Assembly (NCBI GenBank): GCA_034440575.1
Contig: JAOTOL010000862.1
Location: forward strand, 62,001-126,000
DNA from: Imbricaverruca yamaguchii
Lineage: Eukaryota > Arthropoda > Thecostraca > Neoverrucidae
Direction: 5' to 3'
DNA length: 64,000 bases
This document shows positions 27,586 through 38,559 of the stretch, in pieces; position 1 is the stretch's first letter; each line of letters opens with the position of its first letter. A program made the translations under genes and the position numbers. Under the pieces are notes generated by a model. That model was not told the DNA's origin, did no database searches, and was given only the letters and a program-made list of their open reading frames with translations.

Positions 27586-29452
27586 GACGAATGTCAGATC
27601 TGTGGACAAGTTGGTAGAAAGATGATTCTTACCTGGGGAAAATCCCGCAAGAGCAGAAGTCTGATTTGCGAGAAACCGATAATGGTCTGTAATGGCAAAC
27701 GTCTTACCGTTAGAAAAGTTTGTAATGGCCTGTAATGGCAGACATCTGATCTGCGGAAAACTTGGTAATAGCCTGCAATGGCAGATATCTGATCTGCAGA
27801 CATTGGTAATGACCTGCAATGGGAGACGTCTGACCTACGGACAAGTTAGTAGTGTTCTGTAATGTCAGATGTCTGACCTGTGAAGAGGCGTGTGATGGTA
27901 GACGATTGACCTCCGGGAGATTGTGTGATGGCAGAAGCTGACCTGCCGAGAAGTCAGTGACGTCAGAAATCTGACCTACCGATAATTGCAGAAGTCTGAT
28001 CTGCAGAGAAGTCTGCCATAGCAGACACATGATCGGTGGTTAAGCCTGCCATAACAGAGGTCTAACATGTGGAGAAGCCTGCCATGGTAGAGGTCCGCCA
28101 TATAGAGAAGCCTGCCGTGGTACAAATCTAACATGTGGAGAAGCTTGCCATGGTACAAGTCTAACCTGTGGAGAATCCTGCCATGGCAGAGGTCTAGCAT
28201 GTGGAGAAGCTTGCCATGGTAGAGGTCTAGCATGTGGAGAAGCTTGCCATGGCAGAGGTCTAACATGTGGAGAATCCTGCCATGGCAGAGGTCTAGCATG
28301 TGGAGAATCCTGCCATGGCAGAGGTCTAACATGTGGAGAAGCCTGCCATGGTAGAGGTCTAGCATGTGGAAACTCCTGCCATGGCAGAGGTCTAACATGT
28401 GGAGAAGCCTGCCATGGTAGAGGTCTAACATGTGGAGAAGCCTGCCATGGCAGAGGTCATGAACATGTGGAGAAGCTGCCATGGGGTGGAGAAGCTTGCC
28501 ATGGCAGAGGTCTAACATGTGGAGAAGCCATGCAGAGTGACATGTGTAGAAGCGCCATCAAGGTCTCATGTGGAGAATCCTGCCATGGCAGAGGTCTAAC
28601 ATGTGGAGAAGCCTGCCATGGCAGAGGTCTAACATGTGGAGAAGCCTGCCATGGCAGAGGTCTAACATGTGGAGAAGCCTGCCATCTTTACAAGTCTGAC
28701 CTGCAGACAGGTCGGTGATGGCAGAGGTCTGACCTGTGGAGAAGCCTGCCATGGCAGAGGTCTGACCTGTGGAGAAGCTTGCCATGACAGAGGTTTGACA
28801 TGTGGAGAAGCCTGCCATGGCACAAGTCTGACCTGTGGAGAAGCCTGCCATGGCAGAGGTCTGACCTGTGGAGAAGCCTGCCATCTTTACAAGTCTGACC
28901 TGCAGACAGGTCGGTGATGGCAGAGGTCTGACCTGTGGAGAAGCCTGCCATGGCAGAGGTCTGACCTGTGGAGAAGCTTGCCATGACAGAGGTTTGACAT
29001 GTGGAGAAGCCTGCCATGGCAGAGGTCTGACCTGTGGAGAAGCCTGCCATCTTTACAAGTCTGACCTGCAGACAGGTCGGTGATGGCAGAGGTCTGACCT
29101 GTGGAGAAGCCTGCCATGGCAGAGGTCTGACCTGTGGAGAAGCTTGCCATGACAGAGGTTTGACATGTGGAGAAGCCTGCCATGGCAGAGGTCTGACCTG
29201 TGGAGAAGCCTGCCATCTTTACAAGTCTGACCTGCAGACAGGTCGGTGATGGCAGAGGTCTGACCTGTGGAGAAGCCTGCCATGGCAGAGGTCTGACCTG
29301 TGGAGAAGCTTGCCATGACAGAGGTTTGACATGTGGAGAAGCCTGCCATGGCACAAGTCTGACCTGTGGAGAAGCCTGCCATGGCAGAGGTCTGACCTGT
29401 GGAGAAGCCTGCCATCTTTACAAGTCTGACCTGCAGACAGGTCGGTGATGAC
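27586..29452. repeat. 33-bp minisatellite with higher-order units and a decayed left end
   Basis: The core 33-bp unit contains GCAGAGGTCTGACCTGTGGA then GAAGCCTGCCATG. From about 28669 the array is built from higher-order units of 199, 166, 166 and 199 bp. Each is marked by a CATCTTTACAAGTCTGACCT variant and equals six or five 33-mers plus 1 bp. From 28040 to 28660 units are simple and less regular. From 27586 to 28040 they are strongly diverged relatives. Long frames on both strands follow from the 11-codon period. Confidence 0.95.
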
Positions 29453-29969
29453 ACAGGTTGCAGGAAGGCCGGACAATCTGCGGGCGGTATCAGAGCCACC
29501 CTCGGGGTCGTAGTGCTTGATATGCTCGTCGTGGACCTCGACAAGCGTTTTGATAAACTCTTAAATCGCACTGAAACGCACATATATGACGTCATTGGCA
29601 CATAATGTCAATACTTATGAACTGTGTTGTTCGTGCGAACGAAGCCGTAGATATGAAAAATTGGTGCCTATTTATCGGCAGTCTTTAGTTGTGATTTTTT
29701 GACTGAGTACTCGTACCATGAGCCCACGAAACAAAGGCACGCATAATTAGCGACAAGCCAGCTACATCATTTCGGTCTTCCTCAAAGGGGAATTACAAGC
29801 ACTCGCGGAGCAAATACCGGCCCTGAGGAACGACAGCGTCCGCCATGCCTTTCCGTTTTTCCCCTCCAGCCGCAGCCCCTCCCATTGCTCTGGTCCTCGA
29901 TATCAGTCGTTCCCTCGTGTAGTGAACGGTAGGTATTTACACTCGCCGGTGTGTCATTTTGTTGCCCGT
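29453..29969. other. Spacer
   Basis: No gene or repeat recognised between the 33-bp array and the glutamine synthetase remnant. Confidence 0.4.
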
Positions 29970-30281
29970 CGCTTGTCTAAAGTTAGTGTGGCAGCCGGTG
30001 GTACTCGATCGACACCGCTGTACCCTCAAATGACGAGAGTGCTGAAGATAGTGTGGAAGACGGTAGTACTCACACGATACCGCTGTCCTCTCACATGGCG
30101 AGCGTGCTGAAGATGGTGTGGCAGCCGGCGCCGTTCCAGTCTCCGGCGATCTGCTTGGGGTCCATGGAGACGACGATGCCCGAATTCCTCGGCGGTGCGG
30201 TGCAGTAGGAAGCGCGCCGTCCACTGGTCGTCGCCCATCTATCTGGATGTCCTCGCACTGGCCCACCTGGAACTCCCACTG
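29970..30281 (-). pseudogene. Glutamine synthetase fragment, disabled, 3' part tandemly duplicated
   Basis: Fragment of the eukaryotic-type glutamine synthetase (ATP-dependent glutamine formation from glutamate and ammonia). Reading leftward from 30281 it shows QWEFQVG, then MGDDQW followed by ARFLLHR and AEEFG, then SMDPK followed by DWNGAGCHT and FST. These are the family's substrate- and nucleotide-binding blocks in the right order, but in three frames. A 4-bp tandem duplication (ATCTATCT, around 30237-30244) and one extra base after EEFG (around 30179) shift the frame. TGA replaces the usual arginine codon after FSTLAM (near 30091). The end of the segment is then repeated: 30064-30128, 29999-30063 and a partial 29970-29998, a 65-bp period. 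The third copy keeps GCHTNF, the usual family form, where the first has GCHTIF. A splice-acceptor-like CAG precedes TGGGAG at 30278. Upstream lies only ATTCM satellite. Confidence 0.88.
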
Positions 30282-30298
30282 GAACGCAAAACGGCATC

Positions 30299-31430
30299 AT
30301 TTTCAATTTCATTCAATTTCATTCCAGTTCATTCCAGTTCATTCCAGTTCATTCAATTTCATTCAATTTCATTCAATTTCATTCAATTTCATTCAATTTC
30401 ATTCAATTTCATTCAATTTCATTCCATTTCATTCCATTTCATTCCATTTCATTCCATTTCATTCCATTTCATTTCATTTCATTCCATTTCATTCCATTTC
30501 ATTCCATTTCATTCCATTTCATTCCATTTCATTCCATTTCATTCCATTTAATTCCATTTCATTCCATTGCATTCCATTGCATTCCATTGCATTTCATTGC
30601 ATTCCATTGCATTCCATTGCATTCCATTGCATTCCATTCCACTAAATTCCATTCAATTCCATTCAATTCCATTCAATTTCATTCAATTTCATTCAATTTA
30701 ATTCAATTTAATTCAATTTAATTCAATTTAATTCAATTTAATTCAATTACATTCAATTTAATTCAATTTAATTCAATTTCAATCAATTTCAATCAATTAC
30801 ATTCCATTCCATTCAATTACATTCAATTACACCCGATTCCATTCAATTCCATTCAATTCCATTCAATTCCATTCAATTACATTCAATTCCATTCAATTCC
30901 ATTCCATTAAATACCATTCAATTTCATTCAATTTAATTAAATTTCATTCAATTTAATTAAATTTCATTCAATTTAATTCAATTTCATTCAATTTAATTCA
31001 ATTTCATTCAATTTCAATTAATTTCAATCAATTACATTACATTCCATTCAATTACATCCGATTCCATTCAAGTACATTCAATTCCATTCAATTCCATTCG
31101 ATTCCATTCAATTCCATTCGATTCCATTCCATTCGATTCCATTCGATTCCATTCCATTTCATTCAATTACATTCAATTACATTCAATTACATTCAATTAC
31201 ATTCAATTGCATTCAATTACACTCAATTACATTCAATTACATTCAATTCCAGTCAATTCCCTTCAATTGCATTCAATTCCATTAATTTCCATTCCTTTCC
31301 ATTTAATTCCATTCAATTGCCTTGAATTGCATTCAGTTACATTCAATTCCATTCAATTCAATTCCATTTAATTCCATTCCATTCTATTCAATTCCATTCC
31401 ATTCAATTATATTCCATTCCATTCAATTCC
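30299..31430. repeat. ATTCM pentamer/decamer satellite, about 1.1 kb
   Basis: A continuous run of ATTCCATTTC, ATTCAATTTC, ATTCCATTGC, ATTCAATTTA, ATTCAATTAC and ATTCCATTCG decamers. Blocks of one decamer type follow one another (for example ATTCCATTTC 30421-30560, ATTCCATTGC 30561-30640, ATTCAATTTA 30690-30770), suggesting successive local expansions. Confidence 0.97.
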
Positions 31431-31674
31431 AGCACCATCGCCCAGTGCCTCGTGAACCGTCTCAAGATTGTGAAGAGGAAGAGCCGTTATGAAGCAGACT
31501 GTTTTGTTGCATCTGACGTTGGTGGAAACTGTCCCTTCTGCCACCCCCATTGGTGGTGGAAAATGTCCCTTCTGCCACCCCCACCCGTCCGATTCATGCG
31601 CCGTTGCCTTCGCTGTGCATGATGCAACATCGAGGTCATTCAGATCAAGTGGGGGTCGTGCAGGTGTCGTAAGG

Positions 31675-31717
31675 AGGTCACAGGTCATGATGACGCACAT
31701 GAGGTCACAAGAGGTCA
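31675..31717 (+). promoter_or_regulatory. Candidate nuclear-receptor elements DR1 and DR4
   Basis: AGGTCA-C-AGGTCA at 31675-31687 is a perfect DR1. AGGTCA-CAAG-AGGTCA at 31702-31717 is a perfect DR4. Single AGGTCA half-sites sit at 31633 and 31732. Such spacings are bound by RXR/USP heterodimers in animals. No neighbouring gene is visible, so function is unproven. Confidence 0.35.
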
Positions 31718-32443
31718 CGTCGAGGCTTTTCAGGTCAAGTTGGAGTTGTGCAGGTGACATTTAGGCGGTGGCGTTAATGTTATATGGAACCTGAATGGAT
31801 GGCACCTGAAAGCGATACACCATCACTATTAGCCTCCGTTTATGGTAAATGAAGTGCCGATAAGCTTGAGCATATATTTTACGCTTCCCATTGCAATTTC
31901 TTCGGAATATAATCACACGGGCTTAGGGAAAATAGTTACAATTATTGTTGTCTGCCGAGTAGGGAGGCCTTGCACTGTTGACTTGGAGGCACATTATCAG
32001 CAGCTTCACGTGTGCTTCCCGCCATAAATGTAGGCTTCGAAACGTTCCCGAGCCAATGGACATGTTCAGGCCTCTTCATTTCAAGGAACGCCGTATATAT
32101 AACGTTATACCTACTGAAAGTTCTTGGGACCATGCGCCCTTCCCCGAACTTAATGTGATGTCATAGCCATACACAGCCTTGGTCAATGTCCTTCACGAGT
32201 TTTTTTTTGTGACTATTGGAGACGATAGCCTGCATTCTGTCACATTTTCATCGGCGACATGCAGACAAAACTATTTGAACCAAATTGAAATATCTTGGAC
32301 TACGGTATTACTCTCTAACTCCGTGCAATTCGTTCAATTTTCACCAAGGGGCTGCTTCTTCCGTATCGGAGAACAAAGCTAGAGCTACGTCAGAAAAATT
32401 AGGCCTGCTCAATTGCATAATGAAAATGCAAGCGTGCCCCACG

Positions 32444-32478
32444 AAACAAGCCTCACCCAGCTGAGGTGAGGCTTGTTT
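32444..32478. other. Perfect 14-bp stem hairpin
   Basis: The stem AAACAAGCCTCACC (32444-32457), the loop CAGCTGA and the exact complement GGTGAGGCTTGTTT (32465-32478). Confidence 0.9.
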
Positions 32479-32831
32479 GGTGTACCCTTTTATGTACTAG
32501 ATGTAAAGCGATCACTTGCAAAATAATATCCAGAGTTCGCATTTCTTTCACGTCATAAAAACTTCAAAGCGTTAACCACCACAGTGGTAATATAAGTTCG
32601 ATCCGTTTGCAAAAACTGGAATTGCTACTGCAAGCAGAACAACATGGCACCTTCCATACCAATCCTACATCCGATGCAAATCAGAAAGTTCTGTCACGAT
32701 TCCATCCAATCTGATCCAAATCGAACCCGTCTCAAATCTGCGGGATGTCCAGTTAACATCATACTCGACTATTCACTCACGCCACAAACTTTAACTCTAC
32801 TACCATCCGATTCTACTCTAGCATAGCTTCA

Positions 32832-33420
32832 GCCAGCAGTCACACATGGGCCTCCGTCCCTAGCAGCCTCAGCTCCCAGCAGGATCTACCCCAGCAGCTT
32901 CCGTCACCAGCAGCCTCCGCCCCCAGCAGCCTCCGCCCCCAGCGGCCTTCGCCCCCAGCGGCCTCTGCCCCCAGCGGCCTCCGCCCCCAGCGGCCTCCGC
33001 CCTCAGCAGCCTCCGCCCCCAGCAGACTCCGCCCCAACCAACCTCCGCCCCCAGCGGCCTCCGCCCCCAGCAGCCTCCGCCCCCAGCGGCCCCCGCCATC
33101 AGCAGCCTCAGCCCCCAGCAGGATCTACCCCAGCAGCCTCCGCCCCCAGCAGCCTCCGCCCCCAGCGGCCCCCGCCATCAGCAGCCTCCGCCCCCAGTAG
33201 CATCCGCCCCAGCAGCCTCCGCCCCCAGCGACCTCCCCAACCAGCGGCCTCCGCCCCCAGCAACCTCCACCCCCAGCAGTATCTCCCCCAGAAGCATCCA
33301 CCCCCAGAGACCTCCCCCCAGCGGCCTCCGCCACCAATGGCCTCCGCCCCAGCAGCCTCTCCTCAGCAGCCTCCCCTTAGCAGCCTCTGCCCCCAGCGGC
33401 TTCCGCCCCCAGCGGAGGCT
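32832..33420. repeat. 16-bp pyrimidine-rich minisatellite, about 36 copies
   Basis: The unit is CAGCCTCCGCCCCCAG, with variants CAGCGGCCTCC and CAGGATCTACC. A block from 33050 to 33120 is echoed at 33130-33190 (CCCCGCCATCAGCAGCCTC), so a larger segment was copied. Confidence 0.95.
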
Positions 33421-33627
33421 GCTGAGCATTTTCATTTTCTTCTCATTTTCGAAAGCAGAAGTGCGCATGAGCATAAGTAACATGGGGCTGGGATGAGCAT
33501 CGCATGGTGTAGTTCTGACACTATTTAGGTAGACTACCATTTGGCTGTGACGTGATCTGCATTTGCGCCGGACACCAGGAGTTTACGGCACACACCCACC
33601 TCATCTGTTGGCTACATAGATATCCAC
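33421..33627. other. Flank of the hAT element
   Basis: Unrecognised sequence. Its last eight bases (33620-33627, ATATCCAC) are the left target-site duplication of the hAT insertion. Confidence 0.6.
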
Positions 33628-36600
33628 TAGAGATGTCAATCCCGGGATCGGGATCCCGGGATCCCGGGATTGGTTGAATCCCGAATCCCGGGATTAAGAA
33701 TCAGGTAATCCCGGGATGCCGCTGTTATTCAAAGTGAACGTACTCAAGTCAATGACAGTTGTCAAATAGTTAAGAAATGAAATGGTATAAAAAGGTGGTA
33801 GTTACACGTGTGCTATAAATCCCTTACTTTGTGCTATAAATTTTTATATCATCGAAAAAGTGATATTAAGGCTCAACCTGGCCAAAACTAACTCACCTAA
33901 TCCTGTGGGGCCCTAACTGGGGGCTCCGCCACCCAGACCCCCCGACATTGGCATAAAACAAAATAGTGCGGGACCCGATAGCACGAAGTGAGTGAAATAT
34001 AGGTAGACATAAAGTTATTCCCCTATAAAAATCATGGAATAATAATATATCCTTCGTTTAGATAAACCACACTGCGCCCCCCCTCTCGCCCAATTTGAAA
34101 CAAGCTCACAAGGTCACGCTCTTCCCGCGCTATTCCAAAGTCGCCGCAGTAAGCGTGAGAGCAGTGGAAATACACTTGACCTTGACAGCGCACGTTGCCA
34201 GGGGCGCAGCCACGATTTTCTCAAGGAGGGCAAGCTGATGTTGAAGGAAGGGCCAAACTTTTGCTCATGGGCAGTTCAAATGCAGAAAAGTGAAAACATC
34301 GGCCGCAAGAGAGGGACCAATGCCCCTTTGCCGCCCCCGGTCCCTGGCTGCGCCTCTGGTCGTTGCCGCCGCCGCCGCCGGGGATTTACCGCCGCCGGGG
34401 ATCAGTTGCCGGAAAAGCATCGCCGTACTGGCACGCGTCGTGACCTGTTCGTAGAGCAGATTGCATTTGCAGATTGGCATAGGGTTTGGTGGTGAACATT
34501 AACGTTTATCAGTTTGTTTTCGATCTTTTGAGAAGCAATGTCAGATTACGTGCCGTTTAAAGGAAGTGCGGTGTGGGAACATTTTCTACGTGAGCGTGGA
34601 GGACAAACCGCTAAATGTAAACGCTGCAACAAAGTTCTGAAGATAAGTGGTGGTTCAACAAAAGGGCTGCATGTCCATTTGAAGACGAATCATCCGTACC
34701 TATGCGCGGGTAGTTCAACTGGAAGTGCAAGCGCATCCCAGTGCTCAAGTGAGGACCGAGGACCAGCAGAGAAAAAAAGAAAGACTATTGATAGCTACTT
34801 TCCAACATGTACGGAAGAAGGTTTGGATTCAAAATTGGCGAAGATGTGTGCCAGAGACGGCTTGCCATTCAGCGTGTTCTGCTCTTTCCCCGATCTCCGT
34901 GACCTTCTGGCAGCAAAGGGATTTAAAAACGTGCCAACCCACCACGACACCATTAAAAAGCGGGTGATGGGACACTGTGCTCGGGTCAAAATGGAAGTGA
35001 AATCAGAAATGAAAGACACACTAACCGGTGGTTCCAGATTCTCACTTACCATAGATGAGTACACCTCGCTGCGGAACCGGCGTTACATGAGTATTAACGT
35101 GCACTGTGAGGAGCAAGTATGGGGCTTGGGCGTCATTCGGTGCCATGGTTCCATGCCAGCCGAAAAATGCGTCGAGCTTCTGAAAGAAAAGCTAGCCGAG
35201 TTCGGCTTGGATCTTCAGCACGTGATGGCAGTTACCAGTGACGGGGCATCCGTCATGGTCAAATTCGGCAAACAGCTGCCATGTGAGCATCAGCTGTGCT
35301 TGGCGCACGGTATCCACTTGGCGGTAGTCGACGTACTGTACACGGACATAGCACACCGCAGTGGTGGTGGTGACTCAGACGATAGCGCCGGCGAAGACGC
35401 GGAAGGGGAGTCGGACATCAGCGAGTTTTCCGAACTTCGAGGTTCCAAATTAGATGTGGTGAAAAAGGTACGAAAAATCGTACGATTGTTCAGGAAATCC
35501 CCAGTAAAAAATGAGAAACTACAAACATACGTAGTTGAAGAGAAAGGAAAGGAAATGATGTTGATAATAGACTGCAAAACAAGATGGAACAGCCTGCATT
35601 CGATGCTCGAGCGTTTTGTCGTACTGACATCAGCCGTTCATAAAGCTCAGATTGACATCGGAGAGAAAACCGTAAAAATGGTGGAAGAATGGGAAATGGA
35701 TCTGATACAGGAGATGGTAAGATGCCTGAGCATACTAAAGCTAGGAGCTGAATCGGTGTGTCGACGTGAGTGTGGCTTGTTAGAAGCCGAGGTCGCTGTA
35801 CGGTTCATGCTGACCTCACTGTCACAGAAATCCAGTGATATGGCTCAAAGCTTTTCTGAAGCTTTGATTCGTCGGATCAAACAGCGACGGTCGAGTGCGG
35901 CGGCGGTGCTCCAATCGCTTCACACGTGCATGCGAGACACTGACGAAGATTTCAAGCATATCTTCCCCGTGCCACAACAAGGGAATTCCAAGACTTCGTC
36001 ACGTCAACCCTCGAAAGACTTGGTGAAGCATGCACCGAGCCGGAAGACCAAGCTCGCAATCACGATTCTGACTCAGATGTGGATCAGCCACCTCCACCAC
36101 CATCTCTACAGCAACAGCTGCAGATGGCGCTAGAGAAAGTCTCAAAGGGTGCAGTGCCAGTCACACCGGAGAGTCTAGGGCAAAGCCAACTGTCGAAGGC
36201 TGTGAGGAAAGAGCTAGACACAATAACAATTTCTGGCCGTGGCAGGCTCACGGAAATGGTCTATCAGTGGCTCAAAACGATTGTCCCCACGAGCGTAGAG
36301 TTCGAGAGAGTGTTTCCTACTGTAGGACATGTGGTTTCCAAGGTCCGTTCACGTTTAAATGATGAAACAATCGATGCGCTTGTGTTCCTGAAGTGTCGTT
36401 ATCGGTAATAAACGTTCTGTTCTAAGGACTCAATACTTATTTCAGCGTGATACAGGATCCAGTTGGTATATTTGTATTTAAATTATGCTAAACGAGTAAA
36501 CAAAGTGATTTGCGGACGAAGTTTCGGAAGTTACAAACATTATTGTGCTTCAATATGATAAAGTTTTGTGACACTTTCAGTTGTTATTGTGGTCAATATA

Positions 36601-36847
36601 GGTTTTATATCTTACATTTTGCAGAACTAATTTAAGAATTGGAAGCTAACCAATGCAACAGAACGCCAACGCTCTTCAACCGCAGCATATATTAGAGGAA
36701 ATGGTATCACTGCGACCTCCTATATACTTATTTTACATCTTTATTTTCAACTGAACTGTAATCCGGGGATCCCGGGATATCCCGGGAGTGAAATTTTTTA
36801 ATCCTGGGATTCCGGGATTGGCAAATCCCGGGATTTTGACATCCCTA
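33628..36847 (+). mobile_element. hAT DNA transposon, 3,220 bp, complete ends
   Basis: The ends are inverted: the left begins TAGAGATGTCAA and the right reads TAGGGATGTCAA on the other strand. The flanks carry an identical 8-bp duplication ATATCCAC (33620-33627 and 36848-36855), as hAT insertion requires. Both ends carry many copies of the 10-bp palindrome ATCCCGGGAT or close variants: about five within 33635-33720 and about five within 36765-36835. These are likely subterminal transposase-binding sites. The interior holds one transposase gene (34538-36408). The perfect target duplication and the similar ends suggest a fairly young insertion, although the gene has a frameshift. Confidence 0.95.
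34538..36408 (+). pseudogene. hAT transposase with BED zinc finger, one frameshift
   Basis: Cut-and-paste transposase of the hAT superfamily. The first frame (34538-36133) starts at MSDYVPFKGS and holds a BED finger (C27, C30, H47, H52). Next come the catalytic-domain motifs: D173 in LTIDEYTS, D235 in TSDGASVM with the following CxxH-type CLAHGIH motif, and W350 in TRWNS. An acidic insert rich in Asp, Ser and Glu lies around residues 275-305. The C-terminal dimerisation domain (hATC; PTSVEFERVF, then KVRSRLND) is in another frame and ends at 36408. The frame change lies near 35975-35990, around an ACAACAAGGGAATTCC stretch, and only one slip is needed. The combined length of about 620 residues is normal for the family. 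I see no intron signal there, so I read it as a disabling mutation; a sequencing error cannot be excluded. Confidence 0.92.
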
Positions 36848-36855
36848 ATATCCAC

Positions 36856-37493
36856 GACCAGCAAATGTGAACACGGGCATCTGGTTTGCCAGTGGAGGAT
36901 CTTACGTGCCTCAACTGCCAGAACCAACGCCACCGGTCTGGTGAAATCGGGCCAGGCATGGCAGATCACAGTGCGTTTTAGCTCCGGGTAGGCAGGCGGA
37001 GGATAGATCTCCGTGTAGATTCGGGAGCCTATAGCTGAGCGTAGCTGTGACGTTTCCTTGGTTGAGTATGTGTGGTGCTGGGTGATCTCCCACCGCATGA
37101 TTGGTACCTGCCGATCACATTGACACCAGTGGTGCTGGACGCTAATAAACATAAAACTGGTCTAAGTGTCCTTGAATTAAAACACCAACGACACCAGTCA
37201 GATGGGGTAAGCAAAATTACACCGGGTAGGGGATTAAGGAGAGCTCCATGAATTGTCTGCCACTCCATGCAGTGGTCCGAAGCCCTCATCACCAGGCCAA
37301 AATCATCTCCGTCAGGAACAATTTCTGCGGGAAGGAAATATGTTAGTCTGACAGGAAATCTGGCCACTGATGTCGCGCGGAGAAGCAACAGCAGCCAGTC
37401 ATATTGGGAGCATAAGAGGCAGCGGCGATACTTCAATTTGTTGTGAAGTACAAAAATTGGCGATTGTGACCAGAAAATGACCTCGAAAACCAC
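36856..37493 (-). other. Possible exons or remnant of an unrecognised gene
   Basis: Two minus-strand frames look protein-like. One (37029-37493) contains 37223-37324, a 102-bp segment bounded by a strong acceptor (branch-like CTAAC, then TTTCCTTCCCGCAG) and a donor (CCCG before GTGTAA). It is phase 1 at both sides and encodes EIVPDGDDFGLVMRASDHC and onward. The other spans 36906-37134, bounded by a CAG acceptor and a CAC before GTAAGA donor. It includes RWEITQHHTY and YPPPAYPELKRTVICHAWP. The two exons as drawn do not join in phase, so a missing exon, a frameshift, or an unspliced decayed element are alternatives. The hAT element sits 58 bp past the second donor. I do not recognise the family. 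Confidence 0.35.
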
Positions 37494-38530
37494 TAAATCA
37501 CTGCAGGAGAAGCAAAGTCAGATATTAAAAAAACGAAATATATCCATTTCAGTGCATGGAGATAATATTGAAAGTTAAAAATAAAACATATTTGGCCGCA
37601 AAACAAGCTATGAGCAGTCAATGTTTTAGTTTGACGTCGGTGACCTCACCAAGACCACCGACGGCAAATGACAAGAGATCACTAGTTCCAGGAAGGCTGT
37701 CGAAAGGACGGAGAAATAGGCACGCTACATTTCGGAATCCCCAAACGAAGATATACCGATTCATACTCATGCAGGAGTGCCTGGAGCGTCCGGAAGTGGA
37801 GGAGGAAGGAGCCCGGATGTTAGGTCGGAATCCAGCTGCAGTAAGGCGGAGCCTGCCGCGCTATAGAGAACCCCGTCCCACAATTCAGCTGAAGCCAACT
37901 GCCAAGCCAACATGTTCACATGTTAGAGCCAGAAGGCTTCGCTTCTTTCATCATTTTGCCTGAGTCATCTCCGAGGTCAAAATCAGAGGAGGAAGAAGTT
38001 GTCGAACATTACCTCAGCAGGACCTCCTATTTGTCGCGGTGAATTATTTTCAAAGGTGAAAGCTTGCACCTGAGCTTGCGTTTTCCGTCAAAAGATGGCG
38101 GGCGTGTACGGACATTGGCGAACGTAGTCTTCTTGGCTTCTTGGCTTCTTCTGGTATTCCGAGCACTGTCACATGTGTCACCACCAATCACCGCCAGCTA
38201 TTCCGAGCACTGTCGCATGTGTCACCACCAATCACCGCCAGCTATTCCAACTCATATGGGCGGTTAGAACAGCACTGAAGCAGGCTTGACCATTCTGGCT
38301 GCGGAACATTCTAGTGGAAAAATAGCGATCATCGATTTCTTAGCGTATCAGGTGTCGTGGAAGAGGTGTGGAACACCAACTCGCCCTCTGCAACGTTTCG
38401 TGTTGCCTTCAAACCTACCTTACCAGCCTTTAGCTCTTTCACTTACCCTGGATGGCGAGTTGGCGGTTTTTGCTCCCCTAGCAAAAATATGCACCCCGAT
38501 GTCACACCGACGAACGCCCCCATTTCAACC
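37494..38530. other. Unannotated interval
   Basis: A plus-strand open frame at 37556-37963 (135 codons) is rich in Arg, Pro and Lys and shows no domain. A direct duplication of about 46 bp (GAGCACTGTCACATGTGTC and following) occurs at 38159-38247. Confidence 0.4.
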
Positions 38531-38559
38531 TGATTTGCCGCCTACCAGCAGACGCAGGC

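Larger units (their letters stand above)
31431..32831. other. Unannotated interval
   Basis: Apart from the AGGTCA cluster and a perfect hairpin (32444-32478), no gene is recognised. Two related blocks with GTGCAGGTG lie about 90 bp apart at 31625-31760, suggesting an old duplication. Confidence 0.4.

Noticed and set aside
30118..30645. Phe/His/Ser-rich frame SFHFIPFHSI as a gene
   Set aside because: The pentamer satellite translated.
33640..33720. The ATCCCGGGAT cluster as a simple tandem repeat
   Set aside because: It is matched by a cluster at the other end of the same transposon, inside inverted ends with a target duplication.
34238..34495. Arg-rich plus-strand frame just before the hAT transposase as an extra exon
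   Set aside because: It has no recognisable domain and stops before the transposase ATG. The BED domain is complete without it.
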